Positions 54,092 to 63,808 of a stretch of 64,000 bases of DNA are shown here, piece after piece; within the stretch, counting starts at the first letter, position 1, and each line of letters begins with the position of its first letter. Source of the stretch: Streptomyces amritsarensis (GTDB lineage: Bacteria; Actinomycetota; Actinomycetes; Streptomycetales; Streptomycetaceae). The notes under the pieces are model-generated. The model made no database searches. It was not told the origin of the DNA and worked only from the letters and a program-made list of their open reading frames with translations. A program made the position numbers and the translations under genes. The stretch spans positions 1 through 64,000 of the forward strand of contig NZ_MQUR01000013.1 in assembly GCF_001953875.1 (NCBI RefSeq), read 5' to 3'.

Positions 54092-55534
54092 GTGCCATTG
54101 GTGAAGACGTGGCAGCTCACCGCGGGTGCGGCCGTCGCCGGCCTCGCCCTGTCGGTGGCAGCGGTGGCCGCCGCCGGTCCGTGGGACTCCGGCCAGCGTA
54201 AGGCCGAGCGGGACAAGGCCGCCTCCTGGGGCCGTACGGGTGGCGCAGATCACGGTGGCGCGGCCGGCGCCGGGCCCCTTCCGCAGGCCGCACCCAGCGC
54301 CCCCGGGGTGCTGGGCGCCGTCGGCCCCGGCGTCCCGCGGGGGCAGGCCGCCGCGGCCGCCCCGTCCGGCACGCTGGCCGCCAGGCTGGGGCCGCTGCTG
54401 GCCGACCCGGCACTGGGCACCGTGCGTACCGCCTCCGTCGTGGACACCGCCACCGGGCAGGTGCTCTACGAGTCCGGCGCCCGCAACGCCATGACCCCCG
54501 CCTCCACCGTCAAGATCGCCACCGCGGCGGCCGTGCTGGCCGCGCTCGGGCCCGAGCACCGGATCAGGACCACCGTCGTCCCCGGCGCCATCCCCGGCCA
54601 GGTCGTCCTCGTCGGCGGCGGCGACCCCTCCCTCACCGCGAAGAAGAAGAGCCCCGCCGGATCCGGCGGCAGCCTCGTCGCCCTCGCCGCCGACGCCGCC
54701 CAGGCCCTCAGGGCCGCCGGCACCGAGACGGTGACCCTCGGATACGACGACAGCCTCTACAGCGGCCCCGTGCGGCACCCGATCGGCGTCAACCCCAACA
54801 TCGCCCCCGTGACCGCCCTGGCGGCCGACGAGGGCCGCCCCGACGACTCCACCTCCGGGCCCGTGGACCGCACCGACGACCCGGCCGGGGCCGCCGCCCG
54901 CGCCTTCCGCACCCTGCTGGCCGAACGCGGCATCAAGGTCACCGGGGAACCCGCCCGGGCCAAGGCCGCCGCCGGCGCCCAGCCGCTGGCCGTCACCCAG
55001 TCCACCCCGGTGGCCGGACTCGTCGAGCGCATGCTGACCAACAGCGACAACGACATCGCCGAGGCCCTCGCCCGGCAGACCGCCCTCGCCTCCGGCCTGC
55101 CCGCCAGCTTCGAAGGGGCCGAGAAGGCCGTCACCGCCCGGCTCACCGGCCTCGGCGTCGACATGACGGGCTCCCGCTTCGCCGACGGCAGCGGCCTCAG
55201 CCGCGCCGACAGGGTCAGCGCCGGCCTGCTGACCGGGCTGCTCGCCAAGGCCGCCGACCCCCGGCACCCCGAGCTGCGTCCCGTCCTCACCGGGCTGCCC
55301 GTCGCCGGATTCACCGGGACCCTGCGCGCCCGCAACGCGGGCACCTCGCCCGCCGCCGGCCTGGTCCGCGCCAAGACCGGCACCCTCACCGGAGTGAACT
55401 CCCTGTCCGGCACCGTCGTCGACTCCACCGGCAGGCTCCTCGCCTTCGCCTTCCTGACCGCCGGCAGCCCCGGCCCCGAGGGCGCCGAGAAAGGCCTCGA
55501 CAAGCTGGCCGCGGCCGTCGCGGGCGCTCCGTAG
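54092..55534 (+). CDS. dacB: D-alanyl-D-alanine carboxypeptidase/endopeptidase (PBP4 type)
   Basis: A 480-residue class C low-mass PBP of the S13 family. An N-terminal signal/anchor helix (LTAGAAVAGLALSVAAVAAA) and an Ala/Gly/Pro-rich linker are followed by the catalytic domain, with the typical insertion between the first and second motifs. Motifs are STVK (TPASTVKIATA), SDN (TNSDNDIAEAL) and KTG (RAKTGTLTGV). It removes terminal D-Ala or opens cross-links in peptidoglycan. GTG 54092 is used; GTG 54101 is possible. It starts a rightward run of conserved genes. Confidence 0.92.
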   Translation: MPLVKTWQLTAGAAVAGLALSVAAVAAAGPWDSGQRKAERDKAASWGRTGGADHGGAAGAGPLPQAAPSAPGVLGAVGPGVPRGQAAAAAPSGTLAARLGPLLADPALGTVRTASVVDTATGQVLYESGARNAMTPASTVKIATAAAVLAALGPEHRIRTTVVPGAIPGQVVLVGGGDPSLTAKKKSPAGSGGSLVALAADAAQALRAAGTETVTLGYDDSLYSGPVRHPIGVNPNIAPVTALAADEGRPDDSTSGPVDRTDDPAGAAARAFRTLLAERGIKVTGEPARAKAAAGAQPLAVTQSTPVAGLVERMLTNSDNDIAEALARQTALASGLPASFEGAEKAVTARLTGLGVDMTGSRFADGSGLSRADRVSAGLLTGLLAKAADPRHPELRPVLTGLPVAGFTGTLRARNAGTSPAAGLVRAKTGTLTGVNSLSGTVVDSTGRLLAFAFLTAGSPGPEGAEKGLDKLAAAVAGAP

Positions 55535-55572
55535 GGGGTCCGCCGGACGCCTCGCCCACGTACGGTTGACGC

Positions 55573-56724
55573 ATGACGAGCATCAGTGGTGCGGAGATGG
55601 TCGACTGGAACCTCGCGGTGGCGACCGCGACCCGGCTGGTACGGCCCGGCCCGGAGGTCACCCGGGACGAGGCGCGGGCCGTCGTCGCCGAGCTGCGCGG
55701 GCACGCCAGGACCTCGGAACGGCACGTGCGCGAGTTCACCCGGATGATCCCCGAGGGGGCCGCCGTCCCCGACACCCCCGTCCTGGTCGTCGACCGGGCC
55801 GGCTGGGTCAAGGCCAACGTCGCCGGATTCCGGGAGCTGCTCCTGCCGCTCCTGGGCAAGATGCAGGACCGCCGCGCGAGCGCCCCCGGCGGGGCCGTCC
55901 TCGGCGCGGTCGGCGGCAAGGTCACCGGCGTCGAGCTCGGCATGCTGCTGAGCTTCCTGGCCTCCAGGGTCCTGGGACAGTACGAGACCTTCGCCCCCGC
56001 CTCCCGCGACCTGCCGGCCGCAGCGGCGGGCGGCAGGCTGCTGCTCGTCGCCCCGAACATCGTGCACGTCGAGCGCGAGCTGGAGGTGGCCCCGCACGAC
56101 TTCCGGCTGTGGGTCTGCCTGCACGAGGAGACGCACCGTACCCAGTTCACGGCCGTCCCGTGGCTGCGCGCCCACCTGGAAGGCGAAATCCAGACGTTCC
56201 TGGGCGCCACCGAAGTGGACCCGATGACCGTCCTGGAACGCATCCGGGACGCCGCGCAGTCCTTCGCCGGCGCCCGCCCGGACGCCGAGCACGGGGACGA
56301 GGGCCGCTCCCTCGTCGAGCTCGTGCAGACCCCCGAGCAGCGCGAGATCCTCGGCCGCCTCACCGCCGTCATGTCCCTGCTGGAGGGCCACGCCGACTTC
56401 GTCATGGACGGTGTCGGCCCCCAGGTGGTGCCCTCGGTCGCCGAGATCCGCGAGAAGTTCCAGCAGCGCCGCGCCAACGGGGCGGGCCGGCTCGACGCCG
56501 CCCTGCGCAAGCTGCTCGGCCTCGACGCCAAGCTGCGCCAGTACCGCGACGGCGAGCGCTTCGTGCGGGCCGTCGTCGGCCAGGTCGGCATGGACGGCTT
56601 CAACCGGGTGTGGACCTCCCCGAACACGCTGCCCACCAAGGCGGAGATCGACCGGCCCGCGGACTGGGTGGCCCGCGTCCACGGCAAGGGCGGCGAGGGG
56701 GGCGCAGAGGACCGCGAGGGGTGA
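55573..56724 (+). CDS. Zinc-dependent metalloprotease-like protein (DUF2342)
   Basis: A 383-residue actinobacterial protein. The HExxH zinc motif is seen as CLHEETHRTQFTAVPWLRAH, and a second acidic/His segment MSLLEGHADFVMDG supplies the probable third ligand. The family is annotated as a putative hydrolase or coenzyme-F420-associated protein (TIGR03624/DUF2342). The substrate is unknown. It sits between dacB and tilS, as in other Streptomyces. Confidence 0.88.
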   Translation: MTSISGAEMVDWNLAVATATRLVRPGPEVTRDEARAVVAELRGHARTSERHVREFTRMIPEGAAVPDTPVLVVDRAGWVKANVAGFRELLLPLLGKMQDRRASAPGGAVLGAVGGKVTGVELGMLLSFLASRVLGQYETFAPASRDLPAAAAGGRLLLVAPNIVHVERELEVAPHDFRLWVCLHEETHRTQFTAVPWLRAHLEGEIQTFLGATEVDPMTVLERIRDAAQSFAGARPDAEHGDEGRSLVELVQTPEQREILGRLTAVMSLLEGHADFVMDGVGPQVVPSVAEIREKFQQRRANGAGRLDAALRKLLGLDAKLRQYRDGERFVRAVVGQVGMDGFNRVWTSPNTLPTKAEIDRPADWVARVHGKGGEGGAEDREG

Positions 56725-57036
56725 CAGCGCAAGCACGGGCCCGCCGCGCGACGGGGCGCCCGTGCCCGCGCATCCCCCGCCGCTTCCCCCGCGTTCACCC
56801 CTGCCACACGCGACGAAGAGGCCTAAACATGTCTCACTGGGGGAAGCAGCATCACCCGTCCGAGGGACCGTGAGCCGTAGAAGGGCGTGCGATGCTCGGG
56901 GAACGGCTCGGCTCTGTCACCATCAATGCACTCTGAGTGACATCCTCTCCGTTTCGCGGGGGCGGCCGGGCGAGCGCCCCCCAGCACACCACCCGAAGCC
57001 TCCGAGGCATCCGAACTCCATCGAAGGGCACCGGAC
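56725..57036. other. 312-base gap before tilS
   Basis: No convincing gene. GCACGGGC at 56733-56740 can pair with GCCCGTGC at 56758-56765, a possible weak terminator for the metalloprotease gene. A 14-codon ATG frame at 56829-56873 (MSHWGKQHHPSEGP) with GAAGAGG upstream is too short to judge and is not listed as a gene. The tilS promoter is presumably here. Confidence 0.45.
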
Positions 57037-58107
57037 ATGGGTCCCCATCCTGCGGTCGCGGCGATACGCCTGGCGGTCCGCCGCGTACTCCACGACGTCC
57101 TCACCGAGCTCACCGACCTCCCCCGGACCCCGTCCGGAGGTATCCCCCGTGCCGACCGTCGCACCGGCGCGGGCACCCCGCCACTCGTGCTCGTCGCCTG
57201 CTCCGGCGGCGCCGACTCCATGGCCCTCGCCTCGGCCCTCGCCTTCGAGGCCCCCAAACTCGGCATCCGGGCCGGCGGCGTCACCGTCGACCACGGACTG
57301 CAGGACGGCTCCGACCAGCGCGCCGCCGAGGTCGTCACCCGCATGACCGCCCTCGGCCTCGACCCGGTGGAGTCCGTCGCCGTGCGCGTCGGCCGTGACG
57401 GCGGCCCCGAAGCCGCTGCCCGCGACGCCCGCTACGGCGCCCTGGACGAGGCCGCCGACCGCCTGGGCGCCGCCGCCGTGCTGCTCGGCCACACCCGGGA
57501 CGATCAAGCGGAAACCGTCCTGCTGGGACTCGCCCGCGGATCCGGCATCCGCTCGCTCTCCGGCATGCCCGAGGTCTCGCAGGGCCCCGGCGGACCCGGC
57601 CGCAGCCACCGCTACCGCCGCCCCTTCCTCCAGGTCGACCGCCAGACCGCGCGCAAGGCGTGCATGGTCCAGTCCCTGGCCGTCTGGGACGACCCGCACA
57701 ACATGGACCCCGCCTACACCCGCTCCCGCCTGCGCCACGAGGGACTGCCCGCCCTGGAGAAGGCGCTCGGCAAGGGCGTCGTCGAGGCACTCGCCCGCAC
57801 CGCCCAGCTCTCCCGCGACGACGCCGACGCCCTGGACGCCTGGGCCGCCGAGGCCGACCGCGGCGTACGCGACGAGGACGGCCGCCTGGAGTGCGCCAAG
57901 CTGTACGCCCTCCCCCCGGCCGTCCGCCGCCGGGTGCTGCGCAGGGCCGTCGTCGCCGCCGGGTCCCCCGCGGGCTCCCTCTTCGCCCGCCACATCGAGG
58001 AAGTGGACCGTCTCATCACCGGATGGCGCGGTCAGGGCGCCATCAACCTGCCCGGCCGGGTGGAGGCCCAGCGGCAGGGTGGCAGACTTGTCATCCGGCA
58101 GGGCTGA
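57037..58107 (+). CDS. tilS: tRNA(Ile)-lysidine synthase
   Basis: A 356-residue enzyme attaching lysine to C34 of the AUA-reading tRNA(Ile). The ATP-binding PP-loop is [20 protein letters not shown], with [17 protein letters not shown] and [20 protein letters not shown] further on. The C-terminal RNA-binding part is the short actinobacterial form. The ATG has AAGGG upstream. It is followed 65 bases later by hpt, the usual pairing. Confidence 0.93.
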   Translation: MGPHPAVAAIRLAVRRVLHDVLTELTDLPRTPSGGIPRADRRTGAGTPPLVLVACSGGADSMALASALAFEAPKLGIRAGGVTVDHGLQDGSDQRAAEVVTRMTALGLDPVESVAVRVGRDGGPEAAARDARYGALDEAADRLGAAAVLLGHTRDDQAETVLLGLARGSGIRSLSGMPEVSQGPGGPGRSHRYRRPFLQVDRQTARKACMVQSLAVWDDPHNMDPAYTRSRLRHEGLPALEKALGKGVVEALARTAQLSRDDADALDAWAAEADRGVRDEDGRLECAKLYALPPAVRRRVLRRAVVAAGSPAGSLFARHIEEVDRLITGWRGQGAINLPGRVEAQRQGGRLVIRQG

Positions 58108-58172
58108 TTGGTGCTGAAACACGGCTGAGTCCTCCGGGGGGCACCCCGGAGCCCCGGCCGACAACGAAAGTG

Positions 58173-58733
58173 ATGCGGGTGGACGAGAAGGACATGGGCA
58201 GCGACCTCCAGTCGGTGCTCATCACCAAGGAAGAGATCGACGCGAAGCTGGCCGAGCTGGCCGCGAAGATCGACGCGGAGTACGCGGGCAAGGACCTGCT
58301 CATCGTGGGCGTCCTCAAGGGCGCGGTCATGGTGATGGCGGACCTGGCACGCGCCTTGTCCACCCCGCTCACCATGGACTGGATGGCGGTGTCCTCGTAC
58401 GGCGCCGGGACCCAGTCCTCCGGTGTGGTGCGGATCCTCAAGGACCTGGACACCGACATCAAGGACAAGCACGTCCTGATCGTCGAGGACATCATCGACT
58501 CCGGTCTGACGCTGTCCTGGCTGCTGTCGAACCTGGGCTCCCGCCAGCCGGCCTCCCTCGAGGTCGTCACGCTGCTGCGCAAGCCCGAGGCCGCGAAGGT
58601 CGCGATCGACGTGAAGTGGGTCGGCTTCGACATCCCCAACGAGTTCGTCGTGGGCTACGGCCTCGACTACGCGGAGAAGTACCGCAACCTGCCGTTCGTC
58701 GGCACGCTCGCCCCGCACGTCTACGGCGGCTGA
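58173..58733 (+). CDS. hpt: Hypoxanthine phosphoribosyltransferase
   Basis: A 186-residue purine salvage enzyme converting hypoxanthine or guanine with PRPP to IMP or GMP. The PRPP loop is [18 protein letters not shown]. The flexible loop [14 protein letters not shown] and the base-recognition [20 protein letters not shown] are intact. The ATG at 58173 and an in-frame GTG at 58179 are both possible starts. It lies between tilS and ftsH in the conserved order. Confidence 0.95.
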   Translation: MRVDEKDMGSDLQSVLITKEEIDAKLAELAAKIDAEYAGKDLLIVGVLKGAVMVMADLARALSTPLTMDWMAVSSYGAGTQSSGVVRILKDLDTDIKDKHVLIVEDIIDSGLTLSWLLSNLGSRQPASLEVVTLLRKPEAAKVAIDVKWVGFDIPNEFVVGYGLDYAEKYRNLPFVGTLAPHVYGG

Positions 58734-58741
58734 CGCCGCGC

Positions 58742-58784
58742 CGCCCCCGGGCGATCCCCGGCCCGGCCGGGGAACCTGGGGGCG
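58742..58784 (+). terminator. Nested hairpin after hpt
   Basis: An outer stem CGCCCCC (58742-58748) with GGGGGCG (58778-58784) encloses an inner CCCCGG/CCGGGG hairpin. It starts nine bases after the hpt stop and probably terminates or attenuates readthrough into ftsH. The remainder of the gap to 58937 should hold the ftsH promoter. Confidence 0.6.
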
Positions 58785-58937
58785 ATTCCCGCCGTTGGAG
58801 CAGGGGAAGGCGGGTCTGTCACCCGTCCCACGGGCCGCGGGTGACAATTCAGGGGTACATTCCGAAGAACAGTCTTTACTCACACAGCAGCATTTACCTA
58901 CGGGCAGGAGGGACGGGGTGCCTGGCGCCCCGTATGG

Positions 58938-60962
58938 ATGGACGTGAAGCGATACTTCCGTGGGCCGGTCATGTGGATCGTGCTGGCCGTCCTCGCCGTG
59001 GTCGTGTTGATGAATGTCGTCGGCTCCGGCGGCGGCTACAAGTCGGTGGACACCAGCGAGGTCATCAAGGCGATCAACACTGGCCAGGTGGAGACAGCCA
59101 AGCTGACCACCGGCGACAGCCAGATGATCAAGATCGAGCTGAGCGAAGGCCAGAAGCTCGGCAAGCACGACGGCACCAAGTTCCAGGCCAACTACATCGG
59201 GGATCAGGGCGTCCAGCTCGCCCAGAGCCTCCAGACCAAGTACGACGCCGGTCAGATCCCGGACGGTTACTCCGTCACGCCGGACAAGACCAGCCCGTTC
59301 CTGAGCGTGCTGCTCTCGCTCCTGCCCTTCGTCCTCATCGTCGTTGTCTTCCTGTTCCTGATGAACCAGATGCAGGGCGGCGGCTCCCGAGTCATGAACT
59401 TCGGGAAGTCCAAGGCCAAGCTCATCACCAAGGACACCCCGAAGACCACGTTCGCCGACGTCGCGGGCTCGGACGAGGCCGTCGAGGAACTCCACGAGAT
59501 CAAGGAGTTCCTCCAGGAGCCGGCGAAGTTCCAGGCCGTCGGCGCCAAGATCCCCAAGGGCGTGCTCCTCTACGGCCCGCCCGGCACCGGAAAGACCCTG
59601 CTGGCGCGTGCCGTCGCGGGCGAGGCCGGTGTTCCCTTCTACTCGATCTCCGGTTCCGACTTCGTCGAGATGTTCGTCGGCGTCGGTGCCTCGCGTGTCC
59701 GCGACCTGTTCGAGCAGGCCAAGGCCAACGCCCCGGCGATCGTCTTCGTCGACGAGATCGACGCCGTCGGCCGGCACCGCGGTGCGGGCCTCGGCGGCGG
59801 CCACGACGAGCGCGAGCAGACCCTCAACCAGCTGCTCGTCGAGATGGACGGCTTCGACGTGAAGGGCGGCGTCATCCTGATCGCCGCCACGAACCGGCCC
59901 GACATCCTCGACCCGGCGCTCCTGCGCCCGGGCCGCTTCGACCGGCAGATCGCGGTCGACCGTCCCGACATGCAGGGCCGTCTGGAGATCCTCAAGGTCC
60001 ACCAGAAGGGCAAGCCGGTCGCCCCGGACGTCGACCTCTCGGCCGTCGCCCGCCGCACCCCCGGCTTCACCGGTGCCGATCTCTCCAACGTCCTGAACGA
60101 GGCCGCGCTCCTCACGGCCCGCTCGGACAAGAAGCTGATCGACAACCACATGCTGGACGAGGCGATCGACCGCGTCGTGGCGGGCCCGCAGAAGCGGACC
60201 CGGATCATGTCGGACCGTGAGAAGAAGATCACCGCGTACCACGAGGGCGGCCACGCCCTGGTCGCGGCGGCCTCGCCGAACTCCGACCCGGTCCACAAGA
60301 TCACGATCCTGTCCCGCGGCCGGGCTCTGGGCTACACCATGGTCCTGCCCGACGAGGACAAGTACTCGACCACGCGCAACGAGATGCTCGACCAGCTGGC
60401 GTACATGCTGGGCGGGCGCGCGGCCGAGGAGCTGGTCTTCCACGACCCGACCACGGGCGCGGCGAACGACATCGAGAAGGCCACCGCCACGGCGCGGGCC
60501 ATGGTCACGCAGTACGGCATGACCGAGCGTCTCGGTGCGATCAAGTTCGGCGGCGACAACACCGAGCCGTTCCTGGGCCGCGAGATGTCGCACCCGCGGG
60601 ACTACTCGGAAGAGGTCGCGGCGCTGGTCGACGAAGAGGTCAAGAAGCTCATCGAGACCGCGCACAACGAGGCCTGGGAGATCCTCGTCGAGAACCGCGA
60701 CGTCCTCGACAACCTGGTCCTCGCGCTGCTGGAGAAGGAGACGCTGGGCAAGGAGGAGATCGCCGAGATCTTCTCGACCATCGTCAAGCGTCCGGCCCGC
60801 CCCGCGTGGACCGGATCCTCCCGCCGCACCCCCTCCACCCGTCCGCCGGTGCTCTCCCCCAAGGAGCTGCAGCTGACGAACGCGGCGAATGGCATGTCCG
60901 CCGTCGCGCCGGTCTCCACGGAGAAGGGCATCGAGGTGGCTCCGGAGGACCGCCCCGAGTAA
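58938..60962 (+). CDS. ftsH: ATP-dependent zinc metalloprotease FtsH
   Basis: A 674-residue AAA+ membrane protease that degrades misfolded and regulatory membrane proteins. There are two membrane helices (about 12-29 and 116-137) around a short extracytoplasmic domain. The AAA module has Walker A GPPGTGKT (about 213), Walker [12 protein letters not shown], and the second region of homology [20 protein letters not shown]. The zinc site is HEGGH (435-439), with the third ligand Asp in [13 protein letters not shown]. The C-terminal about 50 residues are a disordered extension. The ATG at 58938 is the likely start. Confidence 0.96.
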   Translation: MDVKRYFRGPVMWIVLAVLAVVVLMNVVGSGGGYKSVDTSEVIKAINTGQVETAKLTTGDSQMIKIELSEGQKLGKHDGTKFQANYIGDQGVQLAQSLQTKYDAGQIPDGYSVTPDKTSPFLSVLLSLLPFVLIVVVFLFLMNQMQGGGSRVMNFGKSKAKLITKDTPKTTFADVAGSDEAVEELHEIKEFLQEPAKFQAVGAKIPKGVLLYGPPGTGKTLLARAVAGEAGVPFYSISGSDFVEMFVGVGASRVRDLFEQAKANAPAIVFVDEIDAVGRHRGAGLGGGHDEREQTLNQLLVEMDGFDVKGGVILIAATNRPDILDPALLRPGRFDRQIAVDRPDMQGRLEILKVHQKGKPVAPDVDLSAVARRTPGFTGADLSNVLNEAALLTARSDKKLIDNHMLDEAIDRVVAGPQKRTRIMSDREKKITAYHEGGHALVAAASPNSDPVHKITILSRGRALGYTMVLPDEDKYSTTRNEMLDQLAYMLGGRAAEELVFHDPTTGAANDIEKATATARAMVTQYGMTERLGAIKFGGDNTEPFLGREMSHPRDYSEEVAALVDEEVKKLIETAHNEAWEILVENRDVLDNLVLALLEKETLGKEEIAEIFSTIVKRPARPAWTGSSRRTPSTRPPVLSPKELQLTNAANGMSAVAPVSTEKGIEVAPEDRPE

Positions 60963-60991
60963 CCGGAGGGTCGACCCACCCGGAATGGAAG

Positions 60992-61027
60992 CCGCGCCCC
61001 CCAGGTTCTAGCCTGGGGGGCGCGGCA
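60992..61027 (+). terminator. Perfect-stem terminator after ftsH
   Basis: GCCGCGCCCCCCAGG at 60992-61006 pairs with its exact complement at 61013-61027 around loop TTCTAG, and is followed by CACATTTGT. It separates ftsH from folE. Confidence 0.88.
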
Positions 61028-61067
61028 CATTTGTACGACCGCGTGTGCGGACAGGAACGAGGATGAG

Positions 61068-61676
61068 ATGACCGACCCAGTGACCCTGACCGGTGACGAG
61101 GGCAGGATCGGCGAGTTCGACGAGAAGCGCGCGGAGGCGGCGATCCGTGAACTCCTGATCGCGGTCGGCGAGGACCCGGACCGTGAGGGACTCCTGGAGA
61201 CCCCGGCCCGTGTGGCGCGCGCCTATCGGGAGATATTTGCCGGCCTGTACCAGAAGCCCGAAGAGGTCCTGACGACGACGTTCGACCTGGGTCACGACGA
61301 GATGGTCCTCGTGAAGGACATCGAAGTCATGAGTTCATGTGAGCATCATCTGGTCCCGTTCCACGGCGTGGCGCACGTCGGCTACATCCCGTCCACCGAC
61401 GGCAAGATCACCGGCCTGTCGAAGCTGGCCCGCCTGGTGGACGTCTTCGCCCGCCGCCCCCAGGTGCAGGAGCGCCTGACCACGCAGATCGCGGACTCCC
61501 TGATGGAGATCCTGGATCCGCGCGGGGTCATCGTCGTCATCGAGTGCGAGCACATGTGCATGACCATGCGCGGGGTCCGCAAGCCCGGCGCGAAGACCAT
61601 CACCTCGGCGGTCCGCGGCCAGCTCCGCGACCCCGCCACCCGCAACGAGGCGATGAGCCTGATCATGGCCCGCTGA
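61068..61676 (+). CDS. folE: GTP cyclohydrolase I
   Basis: A 202-residue type IA enzyme converting GTP to 7,8-dihydroneopterin triphosphate, the first step of folate synthesis. Zinc ligands are in [20 protein letters not shown] and the second Cys in [13 protein letters not shown]. The motif [20 protein letters not shown] is standard. It lies after ftsH and its terminator and faces the leftward fol genes across a hairpin, so it is transcribed separately from folP/B/K. Confidence 0.96.
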   Translation: MTDPVTLTGDEGRIGEFDEKRAEAAIRELLIAVGEDPDREGLLETPARVARAYREIFAGLYQKPEEVLTTTFDLGHDEMVLVKDIEVMSSCEHHLVPFHGVAHVGYIPSTDGKITGLSKLARLVDVFARRPQVQERLTTQIADSLMEILDPRGVIVVIECEHMCMTMRGVRKPGAKTITSAVRGQLRDPATRNEAMSLIMAR

Positions 61677-61686
61677 CCGGCGCCCA

Positions 61687-61712
61687 CCCGCCCGGGTTCA
61701 GGCCCGGGCGGG
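61687..61712. terminator. Bidirectional hairpin between folE and the DUF3180 gene
   Basis: CCCGCCCGGG at 61687-61696 pairs with CCCGGGCGGG at 61703-61712. The right arm includes the last codons of the DUF3180 gene, so the structure serves two convergent genes. Confidence 0.75.
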
Positions 61713-62186
61713 GGATTCGGGGGTGGGGTCCTCGTCCTCGGGGAGCTTCAGGACGCGCTCCAGGAAGAGCGCGGCGGCGATGACCGCGATGCCCGCGAGG
61801 ACGGAGAAGCCGGCGTACCAGGCCTGGTCGCGGCGGGCGGGGACGTCGAGGGAGTCGGTCAGCAGGAAGACCCCCACACCGCCGTACATGCCCGCCACCA
61901 GCGCGGCCACCAGCGCACTGGCCTGCCCGAAGACCACCGCGCGGGCCGCCATCAGCGGCTCCACGCCCTTCGCGCCCGGGCGGCGCTCCCGCTGGGCCTT
62001 GAGCCGGGCCTTCAGGGACAGCGCCGTGGCCAGCAGCACCACGGCGATGGCCGCCAGGACGATCGGCGCGGCCAGCGGAACGCCCGGCAGGGTGCCGTAG
62101 GCGTTCCACAGCCGGGCACCGGCCCAGGACAGGATCCCGGCGACCACGAAGATGCCCGCCAGGATCCCCGGCCTCAGTTGCTTCAC
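61698..62186 (-). CDS. DUF3180 membrane protein
   Basis: A 162-residue protein with four membrane helices (LRPGILAGIFVVAGILSWAG, PLAAPIVLAAIAVVLLATAL, AVVFGQASALVAALVAGMYG, AWYAGFSVLAGIAVIAAALF) and short charged tails. It matches DUF3180, regularly found after folK in actinomycetes. Function unknown. The GTG start (62186) is placed by GGGGAG nine bases upstream. It follows folK by 52 bases in the same direction. Confidence 0.88.
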   Translation of the reverse strand: MKQLRPGILAGIFVVAGILSWAGARLWNAYGTLPGVPLAAPIVLAAIAVVLLATALSLKARLKAQRERRPGAKGVEPLMAARAVVFGQASALVAALVAGMYGGVGVFLLTDSLDVPARRDQAWYAGFSVLAGIAVIAAALFLERVLKLPEDEDPTPESPARA

Positions 62187-62238
62187 TTGCCCGCTCCCCG
62201 CCTTCCGCACAGTCCGTCAGCAGTCCACAGGCTAACGA

Positions 62239-62847
62239 CTACTCGGGGAGGTGGAGTTCCAGGTCGGGGCGCGGCGTGACGCCGCTCAGGCCGATTCCGG
62301 CCAGGAGGGCGGAGACCGGGCCGCGGCCCGGGAGCTGGGCCTCCGGGTCGATGTCGTGCCAGGGGGCCAGCACGAAGGCGCGCTCGTGGGCGCGGGGGTG
62401 CGGGAGGGTGAGGACCGGGTCGTCGCAGACGCGGTCGGCGTACGCCACGATGTCGACGTCGATCGTGCGCGGGCCCCAGCGCTCCTCGCGGACGCGGTCG
62501 AACGCCTCCTCGATGGCGTGCCCGCGCTCCAGCAGCGAGGACGGGGGCAGGGTGGTCCTCACCGCGATGACGGCGTTGAGGTACGAGGGCTGCGAGCCGG
62601 GCTCGACGCCCCACGGCTCGGTCTCGTAGACGGGGGAGACGGCCTTGACCCGCAGGCCGGGGGTGTCGCCGAGGGCGTCGATGGCGCCCTGGAGGGTCTC
62701 CAGCCGGTTGCCGAGGTTCGCGCCGAGCGCGATGACGGCCCCCTTCGGGTTGGACAGGGTCACGTCCGCCGCGTCGACCGTCTCGACGACACAGGCGGGT
62801 ACCGGCTGGACGGTGGGGTCGCTCTGGGCGTTCAGTCCGTTGTTCAT
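62239..62847 (-). CDS. folK: HPPK, 2-amino-4-hydroxy-6-hydroxymethyldihydropteridine pyrophosphokinase
   Basis: A 202-residue folate enzyme transferring pyrophosphate from ATP to hydroxymethyl-dihydropterin. It has the family segments VIALGANLGNRLETLQGAID, SPVYETEPWG, and the signature ERWGPRTIDVDIVAY followed by LPHPRAHERAFVLAPW. The first about 35 residues before KGAVIALGAN are a variable extension. ATG 62847 overlaps the folB stop (ATGA), so the two are co-translated. Confidence 0.95.
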   Translation of the reverse strand: MNNGLNAQSDPTVQPVPACVVETVDAADVTLSNPKGAVIALGANLGNRLETLQGAIDALGDTPGLRVKAVSPVYETEPWGVEPGSQPSYLNAVIAVRTTLPPSSLLERGHAIEEAFDRVREERWGPRTIDVDIVAYADRVCDDPVLTLPHPRAHERAFVLAPWHDIDPEAQLPGRGPVSALLAGIGLSGVTPRPDLELHLPE

Positions 62848-63203
62848 GCGCGGCTCCGGGTGATCGTGATGGTCACGTCGTCGAAGGGGACGGTGATGGG
62901 TGCGTCCGGCTTGTGGACGACGACCTCCACCTGCGCCACCGCTTCGTGCTTGAGGCACTGCTGGGCGATCCGCTCGGCCAGGGTCTCGATCAGGTCGACG
63001 GGCTCGCCCTGGACGACGTCGACGACTTCTTCCGCGACCACCCCGTAGTGCACGGTCTTCGCCAGGTCGTCCCCGGCCGCCGCGGGGCGGGTGTCGAGGT
63101 GCAGCACCAGGTCGACGATGAAGGTCTGGCCTTCCTCGCGTTCCCGGGGGAAGACGCCGTGGTGCCCGCGAGCCTTGAGGCCGCGCAGCGCGACACGATC
63201 CAC
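62844..63203 (-). CDS. folB: Dihydroneopterin aldolase
   Basis: A 119-residue enzyme splitting 7,8-dihydroneopterin to hydroxymethyl-dihydropterin and glycolaldehyde. Family markers: RVALRGLKARGHHGVFPRER, FIVDLVLHLDT, the active-site region TVHYGVVAEEV and the ETLAERIAQQCL helix. GTG 63203 is the start because CAGGAG lies eight bases upstream. The GTG at 63212 overlaps that site. It overlaps folK. Confidence 0.94.
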   Translation of the reverse strand: MDRVALRGLKARGHHGVFPREREEGQTFIVDLVLHLDTRPAAAGDDLAKTVHYGVVAEEVVDVVQGEPVDLIETLAERIAQQCLKHEAVAQVEVVVHKPDAPITVPFDDVTITITRSRA

Positions 63204-63335
63204 GCGAATCACTCCTGCTTTCGTAGGTGCTTCCGGCCTCGGGGCTGCCCCGGGGCCATGGGCCTGCGCCGAGTGCGGTCGGCGTCGTCCGACTTCGAAT
63301 TTACCTGCGAAACAGTCCGGTACCCGCCGTAGGGG

Positions 63336-63779
63336 TCAGGAGGAGGGGTCCTCGTCGTCCTCGTCGGACTCCGTGAGGACGGGAGAACCGTGGTGGGACC
63401 AGAGGCGCCAGCCCTCGGATGTGCGTCGGAACACATTCGTGGCGACGACCAGCTGGCCGACGAGCGGGCCGAGCTCTCCGCCGTCCTCGGCGGGGCCGCC
63501 GCTGAGGATGTTCTCCGTGCAGGTCACCAGGGCCGTGTCGGCTATGACGGCCACCTTGGTGTCGGTGAGGAAGAACTGGATGTACTCGGTGTGGGACATG
63601 ATCAGCGCGTACGAGCGCAGTACCTCGCCGCGGCCCGAGAGCACCGGCCAGCCGGGGTGTACGCAGGAGATCTCGTCCTCCAGCCAGAGCGCCGACAGAG
63701 CGTCGAAGTCCCCCCGCTCCATTGCCTCGTAGAAGGCCGTGTTGACCTCTTCGACCGCTTCGATGTCGGTTCTGCTCAC
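63336..63779 (-). CDS. NTF2-like (SnoaL) fold protein between folP and folB
   Basis: A 147-residue protein of the nuclear transport factor 2 superfamily: VEEVNTAFYEAMERGDFDAL, WLEDEISCVHPGWPVLSGRG, and a final strand WRLWSHHGSP followed by an acidic tail ESDEDDEDPSS. It is conserved at this place in Streptomyces fol clusters. NTF2-like folds can be enzymes or binding proteins, and no clear catalytic residues can be named. The GTG at 63779 is 29 bases after the folP stop. Confidence 0.88.
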   Translation of the reverse strand: MSRTDIEAVEEVNTAFYEAMERGDFDALSALWLEDEISCVHPGWPVLSGRGEVLRSYALIMSHTEYIQFFLTDTKVAVIADTALVTCTENILSGGPAEDGGELGPLVGQLVVATNVFRRTSEGWRLWSHHGSPVLTESDEDDEDPSS

Positions 63780-63808
63780 CGTTCTCCTTGTCGGTCCGTC
63801 GATGGGGG

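Noticed and set aside
56829..56873. 14-codon ATG frame MSHWGKQHHPSEGP before tilS
   Set aside because: It has a plausible ribosome-binding site but is too short to support by eye and has no attenuator structure that would explain a leader peptide.
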